DNA from: an uncultured Polynucleobacter sp.
Lineage (GTDB): Bacteria > Pseudomonadota > Gammaproteobacteria > Burkholderiales > Burkholderiaceae
Length of the DNA: 11,222 nucleotides
Direction of reading: 5' to 3'
Assembly (NCBI GenBank): GCA_937996825.1
Contig: CALKUJ010000185.1
Span: 1-11,222 of the forward strand
Shown: positions 1 to 6,292 of the stretch, piece by piece
Layout: each line of letters starts with the position of its first letter
Numbering within the stretch: position 1 is the stretch's first letter
Notes under the pieces: generated by a model
What the model was told of the DNA's origin: nothing
The model's input: the letters and a program-made list of their open reading frames with translations, nothing else
The model's database searches: none
Made by a program: the position numbers and the translations under genes

Positions 1-1
1 T

Positions 2-610
2 GCTTTGGCTCAAGCCAAAGAAGGCCGTTTGCACATTTTGAGCAAGATGCAAGAATCAATGAGTGGCGTGCGCACAGAGTTGTCTGAGCACGCTCCACGC
101 ATGGTGACCATCAAGATTCATCCAGACAAGATCCGTGAAGTGATCGGTAAGGGTGGCGCAACCATTCAGGCTTTGACAAAAGAAACTGGCACAAGCATTG
201 ATATCACTGATGATGGTCTTGTGACGATTGCTTCAACAAGTGCTGAAGGCATGGAAGAAGCCAAGCGTCGTATCGAAGGCATCACTGCTGAAGCTGAAGT
301 AGGCAAGATCTACGAAGGCCCAGTGGTTAAATTGCTTGAGTTCGGTGCTTTGATCAATATTCTTCCAGGTAAAGATGGCTTGTTGCATATTTCTGAAATC
401 GCTAATGAGCGTGTGAAAGATGTCAAAGATTACTTGCAAGAAGGTCAAGTTGTGCGTGTGAAGTTATTGGCTGCAGATGAGCGCGGACGTTTGCGTTTGT
501 CATTGAAGGCTGCGTGTGCTGACGAAGGAACAAGCATTGCTCCTTTGAATGGCGCTGCACCACAAGCTGATGCTGCACCTGCAGAACAAGCAGAACAACA
601 ACAGCAGTAA
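2..610 (+). CDS. pnp: Polynucleotide phosphorylase, C-terminal part (5' end outside window)
   Basis: Polynucleotide phosphorylase is a cytoplasmic 3'-5' phosphorolytic exoribonuclease that degrades mRNA and takes part in RNA quality control. The reading frame is open from the left edge, so only about the last 202 residues are visible; the two catalytic RNase PH domains lie upstream. The fragment begins in the linker ahead of the KH domain (ALAQAKEGRLHIL, a typical Pnp stretch). The KH domain covers about residues 34-80 and carries the RNA-binding loop GKGG within IREVIGKGGATIQAL. An S1 domain follows (about 100-170), with GLLHISEIA and RLRLSLKAA typical of the fold. The last 30 residues are a low-complexity Ala/Gln tail ending in four glutamines. 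The gene stops with TAA at 608-610, and 29 bases separate it from the next gene. Family assignment is very secure; the true start cannot be seen. Confidence 0.97.
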   Translation, partial: ALAQAKEGRLHILSKMQESMSGVRTELSEHAPRMVTIKIHPDKIREVIGKGGATIQALTKETGTSIDITDDGLVTIASTSAEGMEEAKRRIEGITAEAEVGKIYEGPVVKLLEFGALINILPGKDGLLHISEIANERVKDVKDYLQEGQVVRVKLLAADERGRLRLSLKAACADEGTSIAPLNGAAPQADAAPAEQAEQQQQ

Positions 611-639
611 ACGCAGCCAAATTAGTGAGTTAAAACGGC

Positions 640-1653
640 ATGCGTGCTGTTGAGATCAGCCAATATGGTGGCCCTGAAGTTCTAAAGGCGGCGGTAAGAC
701 CTGATTTGGTCATGCCGCTTCCTGGTTCTGGTGAGGTATTGATCAGAGTTAGAGCTGCAGGAGTCAACCGTCCTGATGTTCTTCAGCGTCAAGGTTTTTA
801 TCCAGTTCCTCCAGGTGGTACAGATTTACCTGGTTTGGAATTGGCAGGTGAAATCATTGGCGGTGATATTGCGCATCCTGATAACTTTTTTAGTTTAGAA
901 GTGGGTAGCCGCGTTTGTGCTTTGGTGGTTGGCGGTGCTTATGCAGAATATTGCATCGCTCCATTGGCGCAATGCTTGCCGGTGCCAAGAGGTCTGTCAG
1001 ATGTCGAGGCGGCGAGTATTCCGGAAACATTCTTCACGGTTTGGAGCAATGTCTTTGATCGCGCTCGTTTAGGTTTGGACGGTCGAGGTAAAGAAACTTT
1101 ATTGGTGCATGGTGGTAGCAGCGGTATTGGTGTAACAGCGATTCAGTTGGTGACCGCTTTGGGTCATGATGTATTGGTCACTGTGGGTAGCGATGAAAAA
1201 GCCAAAGCCTGTAAAGAGCTAGGAGCAGTGTTGGCGGTCAACTACCGTACCCAAGATTTTGTTGAAGAGGTTAAATCTTTCACAAATGGCAAAGGTGTTA
1301 ATGTCATCTTGGACATGGTTGCAGGCCCTTATGTTGGTAGAGAGATTAAATGTTTAGCAGATGATGGCCGAATTGTGATCATTGCTAATCAGGGCGGTAA
1401 AATTTCAGAAGTCGATGTTGGCCAAGTTTTGAGAAGACGCTTGACCATCACTGGATCTACATTAAGACCTAGGTCTGTTGACTTCAAAGGCGCTATCGCT
1501 AGGTCCTTGAGAGCGCATGTATGGCCATTGCTTGAGTCTAAAAAAATCAGGCCAGTGATCCATGAGGTATTTGAATTAGAAGCTGCTGCGAAGGCCCATC
1601 AATTGATGGAATCCAGTCAGCACATTGGTAAGATAGTACTAACTGTTAATTGA
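640..1653 (+). CDS. NAD(P)H:quinone oxidoreductase, zinc-independent MDR family (PIG3-like)
   Basis: This 337-residue protein is a medium-chain dehydrogenase/reductase of the quinone oxidoreductase branch, expected to reduce quinones or related carbonyls with NAD(P)H in the cytoplasm. The N-terminal catalytic domain has the family stretch NRPDVLQRQGFYPVPPG (about 43-59) followed by LPGLELAGEI. The Rossmann domain has the nucleotide-binding loop HGGSSGIG (157-164), and the PIG3-type segment AASIPETFFTVW lies just before it at 124-135. No cluster of four structural-zinc cysteines is present, which separates it from zinc alcohol dehydrogenases. Start ATG 640 gives the usual family N-terminus (MRAVEISQYGGPEVL), although the ribosome site ahead of it is weak. 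The stop lies 11 bases before the tpiA ATG, so co-transcription is likely. The physiological substrate cannot be read from the sequence; qor would be a plausible but loose gene name. Confidence 0.9.
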   Translation: MRAVEISQYGGPEVLKAAVRPDLVMPLPGSGEVLIRVRAAGVNRPDVLQRQGFYPVPPGGTDLPGLELAGEIIGGDIAHPDNFFSLEVGSRVCALVVGGAYAEYCIAPLAQCLPVPRGLSDVEAASIPETFFTVWSNVFDRARLGLDGRGKETLLVHGGSSGIGVTAIQLVTALGHDVLVTVGSDEKAKACKELGAVLAVNYRTQDFVEEVKSFTNGKGVNVILDMVAGPYVGREIKCLADDGRIVIIANQGGKISEVDVGQVLRRRLTITGSTLRPRSVDFKGAIARSLRAHVWPLLESKKIRPVIHEVFELEAAAKAHQLMESSQHIGKIVLTVN

Positions 1654-1664
1654 ATGAGACTTTA

Positions 1665-2423
1665 ATGAGACCCTTGACCATCATTGGTAACTGGAAAATG
1701 AATGGCAGCATGCCTGCCAATCAGCAACTCATTGAAGAGTTATTAGGTGATAAAGAATTTTTAAAAAACCTGCATGGTATGCGTGCAGGTTTATGCGTAC
1801 CTTATCCATATTTATCGCAAGTCAGCCAATTGTTAGCCAGCTCACCGATCGCTTGTGGTGCTCAAGATGTTTCTGATCATCCGAATGGTGCCTATACCGG
1901 TGATGTCAGTGCAAAAATGTTGCAAGAGTTTGGCTGTCAGTATGTGATCGTTGGTCACTCTGAGCGCCGACAATTTCATCAAGAAGGTGATGGTTTGGTG
2001 GCTAGAAAAGCAAAAGCCTGTTTACAAGCCAGCATCACGCCCATCATTTGTGTAGGCGAGACAGAGGCTGAACATGATGATGGTAAAACCTTGTCTGTTG
2101 TGCGCCGTCAATTGCAGGCAGTTTTAGATTTACTGCAAGGTCAAATTGAATCTTGCATCATTGCTTATGAACCTGTTTGGGCGATTGGTACTGGAAAGGT
2201 ACCCACTCCTGCTCAAGCTCAAGATGTACACAGGGAATTGCGTTTGCAGCTAGCTAAATTTGACGATGCGGCTGCCTCAAAAGTAGCAATTTTGTATGGC
2301 GGTAGCTTAAAGCCTGATAATGCTAAAGATTTGTTGGCGATGCCGGATATTGATGGTGGTTTGGTGGGCGGTGCATCGCTGAATGCAAAAGATTTTTTGG
2401 CTTTATGCCAAGCATGTAAATAA
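1665..2423 (+). CDS. tpiA: Triosephosphate isomerase
   Basis: Triosephosphate isomerase interconverts dihydroxyacetone phosphate and glyceraldehyde 3-phosphate in glycolysis and gluconeogenesis. The 252-residue TIM barrel is of normal length. All key elements are visible: Asn9 and Lys11 in GNWKMNGS, catalytic His98 in IVGHSERR, catalytic Glu169 in AYEPVWAIGTGK (the start of flexible loop 6), the phosphate-binding YGGSLKP at about 211-217, and GLVGGASL near the C-terminus. ATG 1665 is preferred because it gives the standard N-terminus MRPLTIIGNWKMN and has a GAG at 1656-1658 as a possible ribosome site. An in-frame TTG at 1650 would add five residues and overlap the upstream stop; I consider it less likely. 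It sits between the quinone oxidoreductase and secG (20-base gap), an order I recall as common in Burkholderiales. Confidence 0.97.
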   Translation: MRPLTIIGNWKMNGSMPANQQLIEELLGDKEFLKNLHGMRAGLCVPYPYLSQVSQLLASSPIACGAQDVSDHPNGAYTGDVSAKMLQEFGCQYVIVGHSERRQFHQEGDGLVARKAKACLQASITPIICVGETEAEHDDGKTLSVVRRQLQAVLDLLQGQIESCIIAYEPVWAIGTGKVPTPAQAQDVHRELRLQLAKFDDAAASKVAILYGGSLKPDNAKDLLAMPDIDGGLVGGASLNAKDFLALCQACK

Positions 2424-2443
2424 ATTTGTTTTTGGAGACTTAG

Positions 2444-2821
2444 ATGGAATTGTTAAAAACTATATTGGTTGTATTGCAAATCATTTCTGCGATTGGCGTG
2501 ATTGCATTGGTACTTGTTCAGCAAGGTAAGGGTGCTGATATGGGCGCCGCCTTTGGTGGTGGCTCTTCAGGCGGCTTATTTGGTGCTGCCGGTTCAGCCA
2601 ACTTCTTGTCTCGCGTGACAGCTGTTTTTGCCACGATCTTCTTTTTGTCTACCTTAGGCATTACTTTATTTGGTTCAAATAAGTCACAAAATGCAGGTGT
2701 TTTATCAGGCACCAGTGCCCCTGTGACCCCTCCAGCTGCTGAGGTGCCTGCACCAGCAACAGCTACACCAGGTGCGCCAGTCGCTCCAGTGACCGGTTCC
2801 GGTCAAAATGTCCCTAGATAA
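2444..2821 (+). CDS. secG: Preprotein translocase subunit SecG
   Basis: SecG is the small inner-membrane subunit of the SecYEG channel and assists SecA-driven protein export. The 125-residue protein has two predicted membrane helices, about residues 5-25 and 55-76. The connecting loop is glycine-rich (QQGKGADMGAAFGGGSSGG, then LFGAAGSANFLSR), which is the family hallmark. The tail from about residue 80 is a Pro/Ala/Thr-rich, probably disordered extension, common in proteobacterial SecG. A good ribosome site, GGAGA at 2434-2438, lies 5 bases before ATG 2444 and settles the start. No clear intrinsic terminator follows; the tRNA-Leu gene begins 70 bases after the stop. A short perfect inverted repeat lies inside the last codons (see the separate entry at 2790-2805). 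Confidence 0.96.
   Translation: MELLKTILVVLQIISAIGVIALVLVQQGKGADMGAAFGGGSSGGLFGAAGSANFLSRVTAVFATIFFLSTLGITLFGSNKSQNAGVLSGTSAPVTPPAAEVPAPATATPGAPVAPVTGSGQNVPR
2790..2805 (+). repeat. Short perfect inverted repeat inside the 3' end of secG
   Basis: The arms TGACCGG (2790-2796) and CCGGTCA (2799-2805) are perfectly complementary around a TT centre. In RNA this would fold as six base pairs closing a GTTC loop. It falls in codons for the disordered SecG tail (VTGSGQ), so the protein constrains it little. There is no run of T after it, so it is not a normal intrinsic terminator. It could protect or mark the 3' end of the upstream message, or be chance. Confidence 0.4.
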
Positions 2822-2891
2822 GTTCATAGAATTCTGAAAAAACCCCTCTAGAGCGACGGCAATAAGCTAAAATCTAAGGGTTTTACCGAAT
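2822..2891 (+). promoter_or_regulatory. secG to tRNA-Leu spacer: tRNA leader with possible -10 elements
   Basis: This 70-base non-coding stretch leads into the tRNA. Two sequences match five of six bases of the sigma-70 -10 consensus: TAGAAT (2827-2832) and TAAAAT (2868-2873). Neither has a convincing -35 element at 16-18 bases, so a dedicated tRNA promoter is only possible. The alternative, read-through from secG with later processing, is equally plausible because no T-rich terminator is visible. The stretch also holds CGACGGCA (2854-2861), a copy of the tRNA 3' acceptor strand, the complementary pair AAAACCC (2839-2845) and GGGTTTT (2878-2884), and the palindromes AGAATTCT (2829-2836) and CTCTAGAG (2846-2853). 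Confidence 0.3.
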
Positions 2892-2977
2892 GCCGTCGTG
2901 GTGGAATTGGTAGACACGCTATCTTGAGGGGGTAGTGGCGTAAAGCTGTGCGAGTTCGAGTCTCGCCGACGGCACCA
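2892..2977 (+). tRNA. leuU: tRNA-Leu (anticodon GAG), CCA end encoded
   Basis: An 86-base type II tRNA. The acceptor stem is GCCGTCG (2892-2898) paired with CGACGGC (2967-2973), followed by discriminator A2974 and an encoded CCA at 2975-2977. The D arm contains GAATTGGTAGAC. The anticodon stem CTATC/GGTAG (one G-T pair) closes the loop TTGAGGG, which places the anticodon GAG at 2926-2928; it reads leucine codons CUC and CUU. The long variable arm typical of tRNA-Leu occupies about 2936-2950. The T arm is GCGAG, loop TTCGAGT, CTCGC. In E. coli the tRNA-Leu(GAG) gene leuU also lies directly after secG, so the symbol is assigned by anticodon and position. Confidence 0.97.
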
Positions 2978-3069
2978 AATAAGGGGGGTGTTTGCCGCTT
3001 GTCAGAAAGCTGCAAGACCAATTAGTGAAAATATGTAATTGAAACTTAGAGTTACGAATTGGAACGTTC
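2978..3069 (+). promoter_or_regulatory. Non-coding leader between tRNA-Leu and nuoA
   Basis: This 92-base stretch is where a nuo operon promoter or tRNA processing signals would be expected. TTGTCA (2999-3004) matches the -35 consensus at five of six bases, but nothing like TATAAT lies 16-18 bases downstream; TGTAAT (3034-3039) is too far away. A possible hairpin runs from about 2991 to 3016: TTGC/GCAA and GCTT/AAGC with one mismatch and a GTCAGA loop. A weaker AT-rich inverted repeat, CAATTA (3019-3024) with TAATTG (3036-3041), follows. No T-run terminator is seen after the tRNA, so the nuo genes may be read from upstream. The regulatory role is inferred from position only. Confidence 0.3.
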
Positions 3070-3429
3070 TTGAACTTAGAAGCTTATTTTCCCGTTTTAC
3101 TATTCATCCTAGTTGGGATTGGTGTTGGTCTTGTACCAATGGGCCTGGGCAAATTGCTCGGCGCCAATAAGCCCGACGCTGAAAAAATCTCTCCATACGA
3201 GTGCGGCTTTGATGCCTACGAAGATGCACGCATGAAATTTGATGTGCGTTACTACTTGATCGCCATCCTTTTCATCCTTTTTGACCTAGAAACAGCATTT
3301 TTATTCCCTTGGGGCGTGGCCTTATCTGAGATTGGCTGGCCTGGCTACATATCAATGCTTATTTTCTTGTTGGAATTTGTGATTGGCTTTGCCTACATCT
3401 GGAAGAAGGGTGCCCTTAACTGGGAGTAA
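3070..3429 (+). CDS. nuoA: NADH-quinone oxidoreductase subunit A
   Basis: NuoA is a small membrane subunit of complex I (ND3 homologue), located where the hydrophilic arm joins the membrane arm. The 119-residue protein has three predicted membrane helices, about residues 7-29, 61-82 and 92-110. The loop between helices 1 and 2 carries the conserved SPYECGF with Cys45, corresponding to the ND3 switch cysteine of mitochondria. FDLE (Asp72, Glu74) lies in helix 2. The start is TTG 3070: it yields MNLEAYFPVLLF, the standard betaproteobacterial N-terminus, and no ATG or GTG lies in frame between the upstream TGA (3040-3042) and this codon. A weak ribosome site, GGAA at 3061-3064, precedes it. NuoB follows after 9 bases. 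Confidence 0.96.
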   Translation: MNLEAYFPVLLFILVGIGVGLVPMGLGKLLGANKPDAEKISPYECGFDAYEDARMKFDVRYYLIAILFILFDLETAFLFPWGVALSEIGWPGYISMLIFLLEFVIGFAYIWKKGALNWE

Positions 3430-3438
3430 AGATAAAAC

Positions 3439-3921
3439 ATGGCTATTGAAGGTATCTTAAAAGAAGGTTTTGTCACCACATCAGCTGACAAACTCATCAA
3501 TTGGACTAGAACAGGTTCTTTGTGGCCAATGACTTTTGGTTTGGCCTGTTGTGCGGTTGAGATGATGCATGCGGGCGCATCCCGTTATGACTTAGACCGT
3601 TTTGGTGTTGTTTTTAGACCATCACCACGCCAATCTGACTTGATGATTGTGGCAGGTACTTTATGTAACAAGATGGCACCAGCTTTACGCAAGGTGTATG
3701 ACCAGATGCCTGAGCCACGCTGGGTGATCTCCATGGGATCATGCGCCAACGGTGGCGGTTACTACCATTACTCATATTCTGTGGTTCGCGGTTGCGACCG
3801 CATCGTACCTGTGGACGTTTATGTACCAGGTTGTCCTCCAACTGCTGAGGCTTTGATGTACGGCATCATTCAATTGCAAGCCAAGATCAAGCGCACCAGC
3901 ACGATTGCGAGAAAGGCCTGA
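3439..3921 (+). CDS. nuoB: NADH-quinone oxidoreductase subunit B (cluster N2)
   Basis: NuoB (PSST homologue) carries the [4Fe-4S] cluster N2, the last electron carrier, which reduces quinone at the interface with NuoD. The four ligands are visible: the tandem Cys37-Cys38 in FGLACCAVEMM, Cys102 in SMGSCANGGG, and Cys132 in VPGCPPTAEAL. At 160 residues it has the short form usual in betaproteobacteria; the E. coli protein is longer at its ends. ATG 3439 gives the family N-terminus (MAIEGILKEGFVTTS). The stop TGA at 3919-3921 ends one base before the nuoC start, and the nuoC ribosome site lies within its last codons, so the two are probably translationally coupled. Confidence 0.98.
   Translation: MAIEGILKEGFVTTSADKLINWTRTGSLWPMTFGLACCAVEMMHAGASRYDLDRFGVVFRPSPRQSDLMIVAGTLCNKMAPALRKVYDQMPEPRWVISMGSCANGGGYYHYSYSVVRGCDRIVPVDVYVPGCPPTAEALMYGIIQLQAKIKRTSTIARKA
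3911..3916 (+). promoter_or_regulatory. Ribosome binding site for nuoC, inside the end of nuoB
   Basis: GAAAGG lies 6 bases before ATG 3923. It favours that ATG over the in-frame TTG at 3905, which would overlap nuoB and add six residues not expected in NuoC. Confidence 0.7.
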
Positions 3922-3922
3922 T

Positions 3923-4516
3923 ATGTCAGACACTCTATCTGTACTTAAAGAGCGCCTAGAAAAAGTATTGGGCAAAAAAGTTGCTCGTTTGCACGAGGCT
4001 CTTGGCGAACTTACTTTGGTGGTGCGCGCAGAAGACTATTTTGAAGTAGCCAAAACTCTAAGAGATGAACCAAGTTTAGGCTTTGATCAATTGATGGATC
4101 TTTGCGGTGTTGACTACAGCGAGTACGACAACTCAACGTGGGAAGGTCCTCGTTTTGCTGCTGTGAGCCACTTGTTGTCTGTGAAGCATAACTGGCGTTT
4201 GCGTCTGCGCGTGTTTGCGCCAGTAGATCATTTCCCATTGGTGGCATCTGTGACACCTATTTGGAATTCAGCCAACTGGTTTGAGCGTGAAGCCTTTGAC
4301 TTGTATGGCATCTTGTTCGATGGCCATGATGATTTGCGCCGCATTTTGACGGACTATGGCTTCATCGGTCATCCGTTCAGAAAAGATTTCCCAATCTCTG
4401 GCAACGTAGAAATGCGTTATGACCCAGAGCAAAAGAGAGTTATTTATCAACCTGTCACGATTGATCCTCGCGAGGTAACTCCTCGAGTGATCCGCGAAGA
4501 AAGCTACGGTTCTTAA
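3923..4516 (+). CDS. nuoC: NADH-quinone oxidoreductase subunit C
   Basis: NuoC (30-kDa subunit homologue) is a structural subunit of the connecting module of complex I; it binds no cofactor and supports NuoD and NuoB. The 197-residue protein has the family signature WFEREAFDLYGILFDGH (ERE at 121-123) and the conserved block GHPFRKDFP (149-157), followed by a C-terminal tail that ends in REESYGS. It is a separate protein here, unlike the fused NuoCD of E. coli. ATG 3923 is chosen because of the ribosome site at 3911-3916 and because it gives a normal N-terminus, MSDTLSVLKERL. The stop lies two bases before the nuoD ATG. Confidence 0.97.
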   Translation: MSDTLSVLKERLEKVLGKKVARLHEALGELTLVVRAEDYFEVAKTLRDEPSLGFDQLMDLCGVDYSEYDNSTWEGPRFAAVSHLLSVKHNWRLRLRVFAPVDHFPLVASVTPIWNSANWFEREAFDLYGILFDGHDDLRRILTDYGFIGHPFRKDFPISGNVEMRYDPEQKRVIYQPVTIDPREVTPRVIREESYGS

Positions 4517-4518
4517 TC

Positions 4519-5772
4519 ATGGCTGATATTAAAAATTACACCCTGAACTTTGGTCCACAGCACCCAGCCGCTCACGGTGTGTTGCGTTTGGTTTTGGAGT
4601 TAGATGGTGAAGTGATTCAGCGCTCAGACCCACACATTGGTTTGTTGCATCGTGCCACTGAGAAATTAGCTGAAACAAGAACTTGGGTACAAAACGTTCC
4701 ATACATGGATCGTTTGGACTACGTTTCAATGATGGCCAATGAGCACGCTTATGTGATGGCGATTGAAAAGCTCTTGCAAATTGAAGTTCCAGAGCGTGCG
4801 CAATATATCCGTGTGATGTATGACGAGATCACTCGTTTGCTCAATCACTTGTTGTGGATTGGCTGTCACGGCTTGGACGTTGGCGCAATGGCGGTGTTCT
4901 TGTACGCCTTCCGTGAACGTGAAGATTTGTTTGATATGTACGAAGCTGTTTCTGGTGCGCGCATGCACGCTGCTTACTATCGTCCAGGTGGTGTGTATCG
5001 TGATCTACCAGATACGATGCCACAGTACTTAGCTAATAAGATTCGTGGCGAAAAAGCTGTGAAGAAATTGAACGAAAACCGTCAAGGTTCTTTGTTGGAT
5101 TTCATTGAAGATTTCACCAACAGATTTCCGAAGTATGTCGACGAATATGAGACTCTGCTAACTGATAACCGTATTTGGAAGCAGCGTTTGGTTGGTATTG
5201 GCGTGGTCTCTCCAGAGCGTGCATTGCAGCTTGGCTTCACGGGCGCCATGTTGCGTGGTTCTGGCATTGAATGGGATCTGCGTAAGAAGCAACCGTACGA
5301 GGTTTACAGCAAATTAGATTTTGATATTCCTGTGGGCGTTAACGGCGACTCTTACGATCGTTACTTGGTGCGTGTTGAAGAAATGCGTCAGTCAAACAAG
5401 ATCATTCAGCAGTGCGTTAAATGGCTAAGAGCTAATCCTGGTCCTGTGATGAGTGATAACCACAAAGTCACAAGTCCAAAACGTGTGGACATGAAGTCCA
5501 ACATGGAAGAATTGATTCACCACTTCAAACTGTTCACTGAAGGTATTCACGTGCCTGCGGGCGAGGCTTATGCCGCTGTTGAACATCCAAAGGGTGAGTT
5601 TGGTATTTATGCAATTTCTGATGGCGCAAATAAACCTTATCGTTTGAAGATTCGTGCCCCAGGTTTTGTGCATTTATCTGCTTTAGATGAGATGGCAAAA
5701 GGTCATATGTTGGCCGATGCTGTAACGATTATTGGTACGCAGGACATTGTGTTCGGCGAGATTGACCGCTAA
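4519..5772 (+). CDS. nuoD: NADH-quinone oxidoreductase subunit D
   Basis: NuoD (49-kDa subunit homologue, related to the large subunit of [NiFe] hydrogenases) forms the quinone pocket with NuoB. It is 417 residues, normal for the separate form. The N-terminal GPQHPAAHGVLRLVLELDGE contains His19, and MDRLDYVSMMANEHAY contains Tyr68; by sequence comparison these match the His and Tyr that contact the quinone headgroup in the Thermus enzyme (His38 and Tyr87 there). Further family blocks are PHIGLLHRATEKL, GARMHAAYYRPGG and the C-terminal KIRAPGFVHLSAL with an ending GEIDR. As expected, the nickel-binding cysteines of hydrogenases are missing. It starts two bases after nuoC with little ribosome site of its own, suggesting coupling, and is followed by a 16-base gap to nuoE. 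Confidence 0.98.
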   Translation: MADIKNYTLNFGPQHPAAHGVLRLVLELDGEVIQRSDPHIGLLHRATEKLAETRTWVQNVPYMDRLDYVSMMANEHAYVMAIEKLLQIEVPERAQYIRVMYDEITRLLNHLLWIGCHGLDVGAMAVFLYAFREREDLFDMYEAVSGARMHAAYYRPGGVYRDLPDTMPQYLANKIRGEKAVKKLNENRQGSLLDFIEDFTNRFPKYVDEYETLLTDNRIWKQRLVGIGVVSPERALQLGFTGAMLRGSGIEWDLRKKQPYEVYSKLDFDIPVGVNGDSYDRYLVRVEEMRQSNKIIQQCVKWLRANPGPVMSDNHKVTSPKRVDMKSNMEELIHHFKLFTEGIHVPAGEAYAAVEHPKGEFGIYAISDGANKPYRLKIRAPGFVHLSALDEMAKGHMLADAVTIIGTQDIVFGEIDR

Positions 5773-5788
5773 AAGGATAAGAGAATAT

Positions 5789-6292
5789 ATGTTGTCCCCA
5801 CAAGCTCGCGCTGAAATCGATCGCAATATTGCCAAGTATCCGGCCGATCAAAAACAATCTGCTGTGATGGCGGCTTTGGTGGTTGCTCAAGATCAATATG
5901 GTTGGGTAACTCCTGAGTCAATCGAAGAGATTGCCGCCATTTTAGAAATGCCACCGATTGCTGTTCAAGAAGTTGCAACTTTTTACAACATGTACGACAC
6001 CAAGCCTGTTGGCAAATTCAAATTAGCGGTTTGTACTAATTTGCCATGCGAACTTTCTGGTGGCACCCGTGCAGGTGAGTACTTAAAGAAAAAATTAGGC
6101 ATTGATTACAACGAGACAACGCCATGCGGCACGTTCACTCTAAAAGAGGGTGAGTGCATGGGTGCTTGTGGTGATGCGCCTGTGGCGATTGTGAACAATA
6201 AAACCATGTGCAGTTTTATGAGCAATGAAAAATTAGATGCTTTGATTGATGAACTAAAAGCCAAAGCAAATGCAACTGGAGGTGCAGCATGA
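5789..6292 (+). CDS. nuoE: NADH-quinone oxidoreductase subunit E (cluster N1a)
   Basis: NuoE (24-kDa subunit homologue) has a thioredoxin-like [2Fe-2S] domain holding cluster N1a, in the NADH-oxidising module. The ligands Cys82 and Cys87 (VCTNLPCELSGG) and Cys123 and Cys127 (GECMGACGDAP) are present, with the same spacing as in E. coli NuoE. The N-terminal helical region contains the family stretch AALVVAQDQYGWVTPESIEEIA. The start ATG 5789 gives a normal 167-residue protein and has AAGAG at 5779-5783 ahead of it; the open frame extends upstream into nuoD, but that part has no homology expected for NuoE. The stop overlaps the nuoF start by four bases (ATGA). Confidence 0.97.
   Translation: MLSPQARAEIDRNIAKYPADQKQSAVMAALVVAQDQYGWVTPESIEEIAAILEMPPIAVQEVATFYNMYDTKPVGKFKLAVCTNLPCELSGGTRAGEYLKKKLGIDYNETTPCGTFTLKEGECMGACGDAPVAIVNNKTMCSFMSNEKLDALIDELKAKANATGGAA
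6278..6282 (+). promoter_or_regulatory. Strong ribosome binding site for nuoF inside nuoE
   Basis: GGAGG lies 6 bases before ATG 6289, within the last nuoE codons (Thr-Gly-Gly). It is the strongest ribosome site I see in the window and supports the overlapping nuoF start. Confidence 0.75.

Noticed and set aside
1650..1664. TTG start at 1650 extending tpiA by five residues
   Set aside because: The ATG at 1665 gives the usual short TpiA N-terminus in front of the conserved GNWKMN; the extension has no counterpart expected in the family.
2822..2891. Integration site (att) of a mobile element next to the tRNA
   Set aside because: Elements that use tRNA genes normally duplicate the 3' end downstream of the tRNA. 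The 8-base copy here is upstream, very short, and no integrase or foreign genes are present.
2978..3069. Intrinsic terminator after the tRNA or a clear sigma-70 promoter for nuo
   Set aside because: No stem followed by a T-run, and TTGTCA has no -10 element at an acceptable distance.
3905..3922. TTG start at 3905 extending nuoC by six residues
   Set aside because: It would overlap nuoB, and the ribosome site GAAAGG at 3911-3916 is placed for ATG 3923, not for the TTG.
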